DNA from: JBHENC01 sp051000345
GTDB lineage: Bacteria > Acidobacteriota > Blastocatellia > Pyrinomonadales > Pyrinomonadaceae
DNA length: 41,060 nt
Direction of reading: 5' to 3'
Assembly: GCA_051000345.1 (NCBI GenBank)
Contig: JBPCOJ010000072.1
Coordinates: forward strand, 1-41,060
The notes under the pieces were generated by a model that was given only the letters and a program-made list of their open reading frames with translations, ran no database searches and was not told where the DNA came from. Both the position numbers and the translations under genes were made by a program. Positions 1 through 9,264 of the stretch are shown in pieces. How positions within the stretch are numbered: position 1 is the stretch's first letter; each line of letters opens with the position of its first letter.

Positions 1-1093
1 CATTCGGCGCAACCTTTTCGATGTCAGGCTCGGCGGGGCTGATGCGTATGCAGGCCGCAAAATGATTGGGCTTTATCTCCGCCAGCGGCGGCACAATTTC
101 CTTGCAGGCCGCAATCGCATACGGGCAGCGCGTGTGAAAACGACAGCCCGGCGGCGGATTAATCGGCGACGGCACATCGCCTTCGAGCACAATGCGCTTG
201 CGCGTCGCCTCAATGCGCGGGTCTGGCACGGGGACGGCGGAAATAAGCGCCTTTGTGTAAGGCATCAAAGGCTCATCGTAAATCGTTTTCGCGTCGGCGA
301 TTTCCACTAATTTGCCCAGATACATCACAGCCACGCGGTCAGAAACGTGACGAACGGCGCGCAAATCGTGCGTGATGAAAAGATATGTGAGCTTCTTTTC
401 TTGTTGCAGACGTTCCATCAAATTCATTATCTGCGCTTGAATGGAAACATCCAACGCCGAGATCGGCTCGTCTGCGACGATGAAATCAGGATCGACGGCG
501 AGGGCGCGCGCGATGCCGATGCGCTGGCGCTGTCCGCCGGAAAATTCATGCGGATAACGCTTGATGAAACGCTTGTTGAGGCCGACGGTTTCCATTAATT
601 CCTGCACGCGCACATCCACGTCGCGCCCGCGCGCCAGATTAAAAGTTCCGATTGGCTCGCTGATGATTTGCCCGACGGTCATGCGCGGGTTCAAGGACGC
701 ATACGGGTCTTGAAAGATCATCTGCAAATGCTTGCGCTCGTCGCGCATCGCGCGTTTCGACAAATGCGCTAAATCGCGCCCGCGAAACAATACTTGCCCG
801 CTCGTCGGTTCGGTCAGGCGCAGGAGTGCGCGCCCGAGAGTAGATTTGCCGCAGCCGGATTCGCCGACAAGCCCGAGCGTCTCGCCCGGATAAATATCAA
901 TCGTCACGCCGTCAACAGCTTTCACGACGCGCGGCACTTTGCTTCCGCCCGAAAGCTTGTCCCAGACCGAGCCGCCGCCGAGATTGAAATGAACCTTCAG
1001 ATCGCGTATCGCAATCAACGGTTCGCGGCCATGCCCGCTCTCAAGCGGCGGCGGCATCACTTCGGCGGTGCTGTTAAGGGGTTCGGTGCTCAT
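1..1093 (-). CDS. oppF: Oligopeptide ABC transporter ATP-binding protein OppF (partial, C-terminus off the left edge)
   Basis: This is one of the two ATPases that power an oligopeptide/dipeptide importer at the inner face of the cytoplasmic membrane. The frame is open from ATG at 1093 to the left edge, 364 codons without a stop. Visible motifs are Walker A (GESGCGKST), Q-loop (MIFQDPYASLNP), signature (FSGGQRQRIGIARAL), Walker B (FIVADEPISALD) and the H-loop (FITHDL). The C-terminal extension with clustered cysteines (GCRFHTRCPYAIAAC) is typical of the Opp/Dpp ATPase subfamily. Between the strand-1 region and Walker A is a short insertion (SVWDKLSGGSK) seen in OppF rather than OppD. It is the last visible gene of the minus-strand opp operon, about 50 bp after oppD. 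Family assignment is secure; the peptide specificity is not known. Confidence 0.95.
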   Translation of the reverse strand, partial: MSTEPLNSTAEVMPPPLESGHGREPLIAIRDLKVHFNLGGGSVWDKLSGGSKVPRVVKAVDGVTIDIYPGETLGLVGESGCGKSTLGRALLRLTEPTSGQVLFRGRDLAHLSKRAMRDERKHLQMIFQDPYASLNPRMTVGQIISEPIGTFNLARGRDVDVRVQELMETVGLNKRFIKRYPHEFSGGQRQRIGIARALAVDPDFIVADEPISALDVSIQAQIMNLMERLQQEKKLTYLFITHDLRAVRHVSDRVAVMYLGKLVEIADAKTIYDEPLMPYTKALISAVPVPDPRIEATRKRIVLEGDVPSPINPPPGCRFHTRCPYAIAACKEIVPPLAEIKPNHFAACIRISPAEPDIEKVAPN

Positions 1094-1143
1094 CAAATTA
1101 TTCAACTCTGAATATGTTACCGTCAAATGTTTTGTGTTTGCAC

Positions 1144-2202
1144 TTACGGTAGATCGAGTAATTGTTCTTCACTGTTACTGCCCTGTGACTGTACACCTTT
1201 TTCGCGGCATGACGCGCCGTAAACTTCTTCCGCAAAGTGACAGAGCGAATGATGATCCGGCGTGAGTTCGACAAACGGCGGAAACTCTTTGCGGCAAATG
1301 TCTTCGGCGCGTTCGCAGCGCGGCGCAAACGGGCAGCCTTGCGGGAGATGCGCGACATCCGGCGGCAAGCCCGGTATCTGGTAAAGCGCGCCCTGCTCCG
1401 ACGTCGGATCAGGCACGGAGCGCAGTAGTCCCTTCGTGTATGGATTGCCCGGACAATCGAACAATTCGCTTGTGCGCGCCTGCTCGAAAACCTTTCCGGC
1501 GTACATCACTATGATGTGATCGGTCATGCCCGCGACAACGCCCAGATCGTGCGTGATGAGAATAATGCTTGTTCCCGTTTTTTGTTTGAGCGTCTTGATG
1601 AGTTCGAGAATTTGCGCTTGAATCGTCACGTCGAGCGCCGTCGTCGGTTCATCTGCAATCAGCAATTCCGGCTCGCATGAAAGCGCCATTGCGATCATCA
1701 CGCGCTGCCGCATTCCACCGGAAAATTCATGCGGGTAGGAATCGACGCGCGAACGGGCATCTGGAATGCCGACAATTTCGAGCATCTTGACGGCGTGCTC
1801 GTAAGCTTCGTTTTTCGTGTGGCCTAAATGCAGTTGTGTGAGTTCCATCAACTGCCGGGAGATTCGCATAAACGGATTAAGCGATGTCATCGGGTCTTGA
1901 AAGATCATCGCAATTCGTTTGCCGCGAATCTTCCTGACTTCGTCCGGCGGCAACGCCAGCATGTCCTGCCCGTCGAAGATCACTTCGCCCGCGACGATGC
2001 GTCCCGGCGGGCTTGGTATCAAACGTATGATCGAAAGATTCGTGACGGATTTTCCCGAACCGCTTTCGCCGACGATGCCAAGCGTTTCGCCGCGCAGTAA
2101 ATCGAAGCTGATGCCGTCAACGGCCTTCACCGTGCCGTCTTCAGTCGAGAAATACGTGCATAAATTTTCGACGGAAAGAATTGGTTCGCGCTTGCTCGTC
2201 AT
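1144..2202 (-). CDS. oppD: Oligopeptide ABC transporter ATP-binding protein OppD
   Basis: Second ATPase of the oligopeptide importer, pairing with OppF. From ATG at 2202 it is 352 residues, the usual length. Walker A (GESGSGKS) is at about residues 45-52, followed by the Q-loop (MIFQDPMTSLNP), signature (FSGGMRQRVMIAMAL), Walker B (LLIADEPTTALD) and H-loop (LITHDLGVV). The C-terminal oligopeptide-transporter domain has the cysteine pattern GCPFAPRCERAEDIC. The frame stays open upstream to 2289, but those codons fall in a palindromic intergenic repeat and do not resemble the family, so ATG 2202 (MTSKREPILSVENL) was chosen. No good Shine-Dalgarno is seen. It follows oppC after about 110 bp. Confidence 0.95.
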   Translation of the reverse strand: MTSKREPILSVENLCTYFSTEDGTVKAVDGISFDLLRGETLGIVGESGSGKSVTNLSIIRLIPSPPGRIVAGEVIFDGQDMLALPPDEVRKIRGKRIAMIFQDPMTSLNPFMRISRQLMELTQLHLGHTKNEAYEHAVKMLEIVGIPDARSRVDSYPHEFSGGMRQRVMIAMALSCEPELLIADEPTTALDVTIQAQILELIKTLKQKTGTSIILITHDLGVVAGMTDHIIVMYAGKVFEQARTSELFDCPGNPYTKGLLRSVPDPTSEQGALYQIPGLPPDVAHLPQGCPFAPRCERAEDICRKEFPPFVELTPDHHSLCHFAEEVYGASCREKGVQSQGSNSEEQLLDLP

Positions 2203-2211
2203 AGATATTTT

Positions 2212-2310
2212 TTGATTGCCGATTTTAGATTTGCGATTGGATAAGAATTCAAATTTCAATAACAACCGGCTGCTGCTTTTCAATCGCAAATCGGCAATCC
2301 CAAATCGAAA
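2212..2310. repeat. Intergenic inverted repeat between oppC and oppD (GATTGCCGATTTGCGATTG word repeat)
   Basis: The left part reads gattgccgatttta then gatttgcgattgg; the right part is the near reverse complement (caatcgcaaatcggcaatcc). Arms of about 19 bp match, with a 7-bp extra word in the left arm, around a central AT-rich stretch. The unit is made of permuted short words (GATTTG, GATTGC). It would form a hairpin in the opp mRNA between oppC and oppD. It resembles, in design but not sequence, the elements at 11222-11312 and 20653-20730. Confidence 0.6.
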
Positions 2311-2314
2311 ATGT

Positions 2315-3418
2315 TCATACCTTTCGCATCTGCGGATCGAGCGCGTCGCGCAACCCGTCGCCGAGAAAGTTTAACGAGAAAAGCGTTAGCGCCATCGTCA
2401 CGCCGGGGAAAATTAATTGCCAAGGAAAGATCGCAATGTTGTTGACGCCTTCGGACGAAAGGCTTCCCCAAGATGCGAGCGGCGCTTGCACGCCGAGGCC
2501 GAGAAACGAAAGAAAAGCTTCCTGCAACATCACGGAAGGAATCGTCAAGGTCGCATACACGATCACAGGGCCGAGCGTGTTCGGCACTAAATGCCGGAAA
2601 ATAATTTTCGAGTTGGAAACGCCCGTCGCGCGCGCCGCCATCACGAATTCCTGATTCTTGAGCGAGATTACCTGCCCGCGCACAATGCGCGCCATCGTCA
2701 GCCAAGACACCGCGCCGAGCGCCACGAAAAGCAGCGTCAATTGTCCGAGCGCAGATTTATTGCCGAACATCGCCAGCAGCACGATCACGATCATCATGTA
2801 CGGCAACGCGTAAAGCACATCGACGACGCGCATCATCACGTTATCGACGCGCCCGCCGAGATAGCCGGATGTCGCGCCGAAACTGATGCCGATAATCAGC
2901 GAGACAAGTGTGGCGATGATTCCGACCATCAAAGAAATGCGCCCGCCCAGCAGCACGCGCGCCAGAATGTCGCGCCCCGAATCATCCGTCCCCATCGGAT
3001 GCGTCCATGAAAAGGAACCGTCCGGCGCGGTGAACGGCGGAAACGCTTTGATGAGATTCGAGTCCTTCGGAATGTAATCGTAAGTGTAGCCGGTTGCGGC
3101 TTTGATGATCGGCGGCCCGGCGAGCGAGGCGACGATAATCAGCGCCACCACGACCATGCCGAAGACAGCCAATTTATTTTTGAGCAAGCGCCGCCATGCG
3201 TCCTTCCACAAAGATGATCCGGCGACAAAATCATGCGCGCCATATTCGTCAACGCGTATGTCGGCTTCGCCGACAGCTAGTTCCGGCGACGTGTGTATGA
3301 TGTCGCCTTCGCGCGAATGAACGGCGGGCTGCGGCGTAGTGCCTAGATTAGTGAGCGCCGGTTCGGTTCCCTGCTCGATTCCTCGCTCGGCGTCGGTTGT
3401 GGCTCGTTCGTCTTTCAT
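2315..3418 (-). CDS. oppC: Oligopeptide ABC transporter permease OppC
   Basis: Inner-membrane permease subunit, 367 residues. A long hydrophilic N-terminal part (about 75 residues) precedes the OppC_N segment (WRRLLKNKLAVFGMVVVALI). Next come a periplasmic loop (TDDSGRDILARVLLGGR, a strong OppC/DppC signature) and the membrane domain with the EAA loop (ARATGVSNSKIIFRHLVPN) that docks onto the ATPases. The C-terminus FLGDGLRDALDPQMR is classic for the family. It begins 5 bp after the oppB stop, so the two permeases are translationally linked. The N-terminus is longer than in typical OppC (about 300 residues) and is rich in charged residues. Confidence 0.95.
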   Translation of the reverse strand: MKDERATTDAERGIEQGTEPALTNLGTTPQPAVHSREGDIIHTSPELAVGEADIRVDEYGAHDFVAGSSLWKDAWRRLLKNKLAVFGMVVVALIIVASLAGPPIIKAATGYTYDYIPKDSNLIKAFPPFTAPDGSFSWTHPMGTDDSGRDILARVLLGGRISLMVGIIATLVSLIIGISFGATSGYLGGRVDNVMMRVVDVLYALPYMMIVIVLLAMFGNKSALGQLTLLFVALGAVSWLTMARIVRGQVISLKNQEFVMAARATGVSNSKIIFRHLVPNTLGPVIVYATLTIPSVMLQEAFLSFLGLGVQAPLASWGSLSSEGVNNIAIFPWQLIFPGVTMALTLFSLNFLGDGLRDALDPQMRKV

Positions 3419-3423
3419 AAAAG

Positions 3424-4344
3424 TCAGTAACGAATGCGCGGGTCAATGTAAGCGTAGGCGATGTCAACCAGCAAATTGAAAAGCAGGATCGTGATTGAAA
3501 CAAAGGCGACGATGCCGATGATGAGCGGCTCGTCACGATTCAAATTCGCGTTGATAAAATAGTTTCCCAAACCCGGCAAGGCGAAGATGCGTTCGACGAC
3601 GACGGTTCCGGTAATCAAAAAGGCGAGCGCCGGGCCTGTGAATGAAACGACGGGCATCAATCCGCCGCGCAGAGTGTGCCGCAAAATCACAGCGCGCTCG
3701 CTCAAGCCTTTGGCTCTCGCCGTTCGCACGTAATCGGCGCGCAAGACTTCGAGCATTCCCGAACGCGTCAGCCGCGCGATGTAAGACATATAAATCGCCG
3801 ACAGAGTAATAACCGGCATCACTAGATTCCAACTCGGAAAACCACCCCAGCGCGACGGCGGCAGCCAAAAAAGAGTGAGCGAAAAAACGAGCACGAGCAG
3901 CGGGCCGAGCACAAAGTTCGGCACAGAGATGCCGAGCATCGCAAACGCCATCGAAGCGTAATCAAGTCGTGAGTTTTGCTTTAGAGCGGCAAACGTGCCA
4001 GCCGTGATGCCGACAATCAGCGCGAGCAAATAGGCGAGCAGTCCGAGCGTCGCGGAGACGGGCAAGGTGCGCGCCAAAATGCCGTTGACGGATTGCCCTT
4101 CGTATTTTAAGGATGTGCCGAAATCTCCGCGCAAGGTGTTGCCGATAACCTTGCCGTACTGCACATACCAAGGCTTGTTCAAGCCGTACTTTTCGCGCAG
4201 ATTTTTTTCAACGGCGGGCGGAATCTTTTTTTCGCCGGTGTAGAAATTTCCCGGCGCGAGACGGATTAAGCCCCACGTCAAGGTAACGACGATGAGCACC
4301 ATCGGAATCGTAACAATCAATCTGCGAACGATAAATGAGAACAT
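3424..4344 (-). CDS. oppB: Oligopeptide ABC transporter permease OppB
   Basis: Inner-membrane permease, 306 residues, normal length. It starts MFSFIVRRLIVTIPMVLIVV, the usual first membrane segment of OppB/DppB. The periplasmic segment (LREKYGLNKPWYVQYGKVI) and LRGDFGTSL are family hallmarks. The EAA motif region reads ADYVRTARAKGLSERAVILRH, and the C-terminus (AYAYIDPRIRY) is standard. It lies 24 bp after oppA and 5 bp before oppC within the opp operon. Confidence 0.96.
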   Translation of the reverse strand: MFSFIVRRLIVTIPMVLIVVTLTWGLIRLAPGNFYTGEKKIPPAVEKNLREKYGLNKPWYVQYGKVIGNTLRGDFGTSLKYEGQSVNGILARTLPVSATLGLLAYLLALIVGITAGTFAALKQNSRLDYASMAFAMLGISVPNFVLGPLLVLVFSLTLFWLPPSRWGGFPSWNLVMPVITLSAIYMSYIARLTRSGMLEVLRADYVRTARAKGLSERAVILRHTLRGGLMPVVSFTGPALAFLITGTVVVERIFALPGLGNYFINANLNRDEPLIIGIVAFVSITILLFNLLVDIAYAYIDPRIRY

Positions 4345-4368
4345 CTCGCGCGTCTCTCTGTCTTTTCT

Positions 4369-6324
4369 TTATTCGGACATATCGGGCATTCCCTGATCCC
4401 ACTTCGCAGGGTCGTGCTCGATGTAAACGAACTTCCACGCGTGCAGCGTCATCGGGTTCGGGTACAAGCCCTTCACGTAAGGCTTCTTCATCCAGCTTGT
4501 CGCAGGAATATCGAGCGGAATCACGGGCTGCGCATCCAGCATGTATTTTTCGGCCTTCGCCAGAATCTCATAGCGCTTCTGCTTGTCGAGCGTGCGGTTC
4601 GCTTCATCGAGCATCGCCGCATATTTCGCGTCCCACCAGCCTGTTCCGTTATCGCCCTTCGGCGTGTAAAACAGACTCAGGAATGTGTACGGGTCCATGT
4701 AATCCGCAGACCATGCGCCGCGCGCGAAACCTTTATAATCGAGGTTGGAGCGTTGCACCAGAAATGTTTTGAACTCCATGTTCTTAATCGTCACGGTGAT
4801 GCCCAAGTTCTGCTTCCACTGCGCCTGCACAAATTCCGCGATGGCTTTGTTATTGCTGGTCGTGTTGTAGGTTATTTCAACTTGATTGACCGGAAACTTT
4901 TTCGGATCGGCGTAGCCTGCTTCGGCTAAAAGCTGTTTGGCGCGCGCAGGATTGTACTCGTCGCCCGTCACGCGCGGATAGCCCGGAAAAATTCCTTCCG
5001 GCACAAACGAGGTCGTAGGCTTCGTCACCTTGCGCCACTTTGCGAAAGCGACTTTATCAATCGCCATATTAAAAGCCTTGCGCACACGCACGTCGTTCAT
5101 CGGCGCTTTCGTCGTGTTAATCAAATAGTAATCGTTGGCCGCTTCCGGCGCGTCCATGTAATCCTTCAATTGGCGAATGTAATCGAGCCACGCAGTCGGA
5201 ACCGTATGATTGAGAAATGCATCGACTTCGCCAGCCTTGTAAAGGCTCATAATCGCCGAATTATCCTCGACCGGATAAAAGCTGATTTGATCCAGATGCA
5301 CGTTTGCCGCATCCCAATACATTGGGTCGCGCTCGACGACGATTTCATCGTATGGCTTCCACGCCTTCATTTTGAAGGGGCCGCAAGTGACGATATTGCC
5401 GGGCTGCGTCCACTTCGCGTCACCGTATTTCTCGATTGCCTTGCGCGGCACGAGGCGAAAAAGTTGATGCCCCGTCAGTCCGAGAAAAAACGGCGCGGAT
5501 TGCACGAGCGAAATACGGTAGGTGTAATCGTCAACGGCTTCGACGCCCATATCTTCGGCCTTGACCGGCACGAATTCCTTGCCCGCGAGCGCCGCCTTTA
5601 ATTTCGGATTCTTGTCGGCAAGTTTCGCGCGCCCCTTTTCATCGCCGGGCAAAGCGAGCCGCGCCGGAGCGTGCATTAATTGATGAAAAGCCGTGTCTGC
5701 CGCAAGGTCTTTCGTGGTTGGCGGATATTCCGAAGCTTCGGTTGCGGGCGGAACCGGTGTTGCCGTCGTCGAAGCTGAAGCGGCATCGGCAATCGCGTAA
5801 TCCTTTTCGAGCAGGAATTCGTTTGTGCGCGGATCACGCACGAAGACATCTCCTTCATTATAAGCCTGCGCGTTTTTTATGTAATAAGCGAGGTAAGCGC
5901 TGCGCGAGGCGAGTTCAGGCGAGAGCGCGCGGCGCATCGAATAAACGAAGTCCTGCGCCGTAATCGGATCGCCGTTTGACCAGCGCGCATTATGACGCAA
6001 ATGAAAAACGAACTCGGACGAATCGTTGTTGACATCCCAGCGCTCGGCAATCGCAGGAATCGGCTGCATGTTCTTCGGATCGTAGTCCGTCAGTCCCTCG
6101 AAGATCGCCATGTAGATACGCGCTTCGGGCTGCCCGCTGCTTATTTGCGGATCGAGGGATTCCGGCTCGGAACCCGTGACATAGCGCAAAACTTGTCCGG
6201 CGGGCGGCGTAGTTTTGCCGAAGTACAAACCGTTCTTCGCCGATGCGCTACAACCCGCGAGCGTAACGGCAACAAGCACTAGCGCAAGGCCGAGTCCCCA
6301 TCTTTGCCGGAATTGCTTCGACAT
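4369..6324 (-). CDS. oppA: Oligopeptide-binding lipoprotein OppA (SBP family 5)
   Basis: Extracytoplasmic substrate-binding protein that delivers peptides to OppBCDF. ATG 6324 gives 651 residues and a lipoprotein signal peptide (MSKQFRQRWGLGLALVLVAV then TLAGC lipobox). An open frame continues upstream to 6486 but only adds a hydrophilic leader before the signal, so it was not used. Family 5 signatures are present: EPESLDPQ near the N-terminus, DPITAQDFVYSMRRAL, and the C-terminal ADYMDPYTFLSLFYT and PVIPLD. About 70-90 residues beyond normal OppA length come from an Ala/Pro/Thr-rich insertion followed by a charged stretch, around residues 180-270. The neighbouring paralogue has an insertion at the same place, suggesting an old tandem duplication. 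Confidence 0.93.
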   Translation of the reverse strand: MSKQFRQRWGLGLALVLVAVTLAGCSASAKNGLYFGKTTPPAGQVLRYVTGSEPESLDPQISSGQPEARIYMAIFEGLTDYDPKNMQPIPAIAERWDVNNDSSEFVFHLRHNARWSNGDPITAQDFVYSMRRALSPELASRSAYLAYYIKNAQAYNEGDVFVRDPRTNEFLLEKDYAIADAASASTTATPVPPATEASEYPPTTKDLAADTAFHQLMHAPARLALPGDEKGRAKLADKNPKLKAALAGKEFVPVKAEDMGVEAVDDYTYRISLVQSAPFFLGLTGHQLFRLVPRKAIEKYGDAKWTQPGNIVTCGPFKMKAWKPYDEIVVERDPMYWDAANVHLDQISFYPVEDNSAIMSLYKAGEVDAFLNHTVPTAWLDYIRQLKDYMDAPEAANDYYLINTTKAPMNDVRVRKAFNMAIDKVAFAKWRKVTKPTTSFVPEGIFPGYPRVTGDEYNPARAKQLLAEAGYADPKKFPVNQVEITYNTTSNNKAIAEFVQAQWKQNLGITVTIKNMEFKTFLVQRSNLDYKGFARGAWSADYMDPYTFLSLFYTPKGDNGTGWWDAKYAAMLDEANRTLDKQKRYEILAKAEKYMLDAQPVIPLDIPATSWMKKPYVKGLYPNPMTLHAWKFVYIEHDPAKWDQGMPDMSE

Positions 6325-6621
6325 ACTTTTTACCTTACTTCCTTCTTGCGCGCTGGCGCGTTCGCTGAATTCGCGCGCGGCGTTCCGTCGCATATTCGAC
6401 GCTTGTTTGAATTGATATAAACCTGTCGGAGTTGAAGATTGTTCGCTGCCGCAAATCATTTGCCGCCCGCTATCAGGGGAGAACACAGGCGTTAAAGTTC
6501 AACGCGCGCGTGCTGCCCAAGTTATCACGCGCCCGCTTCTTTGAGCAAGATACTTTTTCTTCGGATGCACACACGTTCAAAAGGTTTCCCGTAAACATCC
6601 GCAACATCCGCGCGGGGTGGG
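6325..6621. other. 297-bp intergenic region upstream of oppA
   Basis: Lies between the second binding protein and oppA. The start of oppA is preceded on the minus strand by a purine-rich GAAGGAAGTAAGG stretch 6-18 bases before ATG, the likely ribosome-binding region. I see no convincing -35/-10 pair and no strong terminator. An open extension of the oppA frame covers part of it but lacks family similarity. Confidence 0.4.
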
Positions 6622-8481
6622 TTAATTGTTTGTCGTGACAATGCTCGCGTCGGGATTTTGCGGCATTCGCCAGTCGGCATCGATTCGCACGCGTTTCAAC
6701 GAAGGCGCGTCCAATAGATTCGCGTCAAAACCGTTCACGTAAGGCTTGACTAGCGCGTAAGACGAAGCGAAGTACAAAGGAATGGCGGGCATCTGCCGCA
6801 ACGCCTGTGATTCCGTGGTGACATCTCGAACGGGGACGTTGGCAGAAAGTGTTTCTTTATTTTTCGGCGCGCCGTCCGAATTGTTTTTCAGCGAGGCGTT
6901 TGGCGCTATCGTTTCCGGCTCGAATATCGAGCGCAAATTCTCCACTTCGTCCGGCGTTTGCATGACGATGCCGCGCCGCGCGATGTCGTAATCGCCCGCG
7001 ACGAGCGCCGCTTCGTAGGCGTCCCAATCCTTGACGATTATCTCCGTCGTGATGCCGAGCGCGCTTTGCCACATTGCTGCGACGGCCTGCGCGACAAGAC
7101 GCTGCTGGTCGTTGCGATTAATCAGCAAACGTATCGCAGGAAATCCTTTGCCCTGCGGAAAGCCTGCATCGGCGAAAAGTCGGCGGGCGCGCGGCGTGTC
7201 GTATTCGAGCAGCGCGGGCGAATCTTCGTTTGTTTTTGTTTCGCTGGAAAGCTGCGCCGGAAGAAATTTGTTGGCAGGCTCGGTTGCACCGTTCATTTCA
7301 TCTTCACACAAACGCTCGCGGTCAATCGCCAGCGCCAACGCCTGCCGCACGCGCGCGTCATCGAAGGGCGGCTTCGCTGTGTTGATTTTATAAAAGGTGA
7401 GCGCGCCGTAAGTCGCGCGGCGGAAATCCTTGTAGGGCGCAAGCATCTTGAGCGCAAGCGGCTCGAAGCCTGCGTTCGTCACCGCGTCCACTTCGCCCGC
7501 GCGGTAAGCGGAAAGCGCAGACTCCGCATTCGTGTTTGCCACAAAACGCACGCGCTGTAATTTGACTTCCGTCGCATCCCAATAATTGGGCGCGCGTTCC
7601 AGCACAACGTTGTCCGTCGAAAGCGATGCAAGGTGAAACGCGCCGTTTGTGATGAGCGTCGGCGGCGAGGTTCTCTTCCCGGCTGTTTGTGGTTCTATTG
7701 TTTGTGATTCAGCGGCGACAGTGGTTTCGTCATGGACAGGATAAAAAACAGGATGCGCGACAAGCGCCGGAAAGTTTGCATCGGGGCGCAGCAGCCGCAC
7801 GCGCAGCACGTTCTGATTTACGGCTTCCACGCCGAAACCCGATTCGACAGAGCGCTGCTTTGATTTTAGTTTGCGCGTCTCCAACGCTCCGGCAGTCTGC
7901 GCTTGATTATTCGCGGCGTTCGACATGTCGCTTTGTTTCGCATCGAGGGCGGATCGGCGCGTGTTGACCGAAGCAATACGTGTGGAATGAATGCCGACGA
8001 TGTTTTCGAGAAGATTGCTGTGCGGCGCTTGATCGCCGAAGGCTGCGGCGCGGCGCCACGAACGCGCGAAATCCTGCGCCGTCACCGGATCATCATTCGA
8101 CCAACGCCCGTTCGCGCGCAGATAAAACGTCCACACGCGATAATCATCCGACGATTCCCAGCGCTGCGCCGCGCCGGGCAGCACCGCCAGACTACGCGAA
8201 TCGTAAGTCGTTAAGCCTTCGCACAAAGCGCGCACAGCATCCGTGTCCGGCGCGGCGGCAACAAGCGCCGGATCGAATTGCTGCGGCAGCCCGCCGTTGC
8301 TCCAGCGGAAATCTCCTGCTTCATGCGCTTTCACGCGCCCGTAATAAGTTTCGACATCGTTGCCGACAAACGCGCAGCCGCCGCCGAGCACAATCAGGCA
8401 GCACAAAACAGATGCGACAAAAACACCCGAACGACTGACGCGCGCTTTTTCGTAAAACGTGGCTTTGATTTTGAATCTCAT
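6622..8481 (-). CDS. Second SBP family 5 lipoprotein, divergent OppA paralogue
   Basis: Predicted peptide-binding lipoprotein, 619 residues. A signal peptide ends in a lipobox (LIVLGGGC, Cys about residue 36). The N-lobe keeps family 5 features (LPQQFDPALV, VLPGAAQRWE, WSNDDPVTAQDFARSWRRA), and the second domain keeps KINTAKPPFDDARVRQALAL. The C-terminal part that in OppA carries the DPYTFLSLFYT...GWWD region is missing. It is replaced by a low-complexity Asn/Lys/Glu stretch before MPAIPLYFASSYALVKPYV. This suggests a changed or lost ligand pocket. It lies upstream of oppA on the same strand, with coaE 48 bp further upstream, and has no permease of its own. Confidence 0.85.
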   Translation of the reverse strand: MRFKIKATFYEKARVSRSGVFVASVLCCLIVLGGGCAFVGNDVETYYGRVKAHEAGDFRWSNGGLPQQFDPALVAAAPDTDAVRALCEGLTTYDSRSLAVLPGAAQRWESSDDYRVWTFYLRANGRWSNDDPVTAQDFARSWRRAAAFGDQAPHSNLLENIVGIHSTRIASVNTRRSALDAKQSDMSNAANNQAQTAGALETRKLKSKQRSVESGFGVEAVNQNVLRVRLLRPDANFPALVAHPVFYPVHDETTVAAESQTIEPQTAGKRTSPPTLITNGAFHLASLSTDNVVLERAPNYWDATEVKLQRVRFVANTNAESALSAYRAGEVDAVTNAGFEPLALKMLAPYKDFRRATYGALTFYKINTAKPPFDDARVRQALALAIDRERLCEDEMNGATEPANKFLPAQLSSETKTNEDSPALLEYDTPRARRLFADAGFPQGKGFPAIRLLINRNDQQRLVAQAVAAMWQSALGITTEIIVKDWDAYEAALVAGDYDIARRGIVMQTPDEVENLRSIFEPETIAPNASLKNNSDGAPKNKETLSANVPVRDVTTESQALRQMPAIPLYFASSYALVKPYVNGFDANLLDAPSLKRVRIDADWRMPQNPDASIVTTNN

Positions 8482-8528
8482 CTATACAGAGCTATGGGAA
8501 GTCTCAACGCGAAAGCTTTGTTCCATCA

Positions 8529-9152
8529 TTAGTCGAGCGTCGCTTCATCACTGATTAAAAGCCGTAGTCGGCGATAAACGTCTTCGGCTTGACGGCGCGC
8601 GCTCGCAAATCCTTCGGAAGTATCAATACGGTAATCGGCGAAACGCAGTTTTTCTTTTTGCGGCATTTGCGTATTGATTCGGCGCGTCGCTTCTTCCAGC
8701 GTAAAATTATTGCGCGCCATTAATCTTTCGAGTTGAAGTTCCGGGCGGCAATGTACCACGATCAATTTATCGAAGCGCTTGTAGCCGCCGGATTCGATCA
8801 TCAATGCTGCGTCAATTACCGCGATTTCGTCGGGATACTTCTCTTCCCAATCATTTAGTTGTTTATCCTGTGCCGCGATGATGAACGGATGCAGCGTCGC
8901 ATTCAACAACGCGCGCTTGCCTTCGTCCGCAAAGACGATTGCGCCGAGCCGCGCGCGATCAAGCTCTCCGTCTTCCCGCAATACTTCTTCGCCGAAGGCC
9001 TCGACTACCGCGCCGAGTCCCGCAGTTTTCCTTCGCACGACTTCACGCGCTGTTTGATCCGCGTCCAAGACATGACACCCCGACTCTGCGAGCACCTTTG
9101 CCACAAAAGACTTGCCGACGCCGATTGATCCAGTTAATCCGACACGAAGCAT
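8529..9152 (-). CDS. coaE: Dephospho-CoA kinase CoaE
   Basis: Catalyses the last step of coenzyme A synthesis, ATP-dependent phosphorylation of the 3'-hydroxyl of dephospho-CoA. Starting at ATG 9152 it has 207 residues. The P-loop (GLTGSIGVGKS) is at residues 5-15, followed by the CoA-site motif DADQTAREVV and the region ALMIESGGYKRFDKLIVVHC. The lid segment LMARNNFTLEEATRRINTQM is characteristic. A TTG five codons upstream (9167) is possible, but MLRVGLTG is the family's normal beginning. There is no clear Shine-Dalgarno. A strong terminator separates it from the upstream genes. Confidence 0.95.
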   Translation of the reverse strand: MLRVGLTGSIGVGKSFVAKVLAESGCHVLDADQTAREVVRRKTAGLGAVVEAFGEEVLREDGELDRARLGAIVFADEGKRALLNATLHPFIIAAQDKQLNDWEEKYPDEIAVIDAALMIESGGYKRFDKLIVVHCRPELQLERLMARNNFTLEEATRRINTQMPQKEKLRFADYRIDTSEGFASARRQAEDVYRRLRLLISDEATLD

Positions 9153-9264
9153 TTTTATTAACTTCAAATTTTTCTACAACCGATTCGTTTCAACTGCCTT
9201 GCAGATTTCATTTTATGTTCGTTAGTAATTCTTGTCATTCTACTTTGCCATATAAAGATAGGCA

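Noticed and set aside
6325..6486. N-terminal extension of oppA
   Set aside because: It would bury the lipoprotein signal peptide behind 54 hydrophilic residues.
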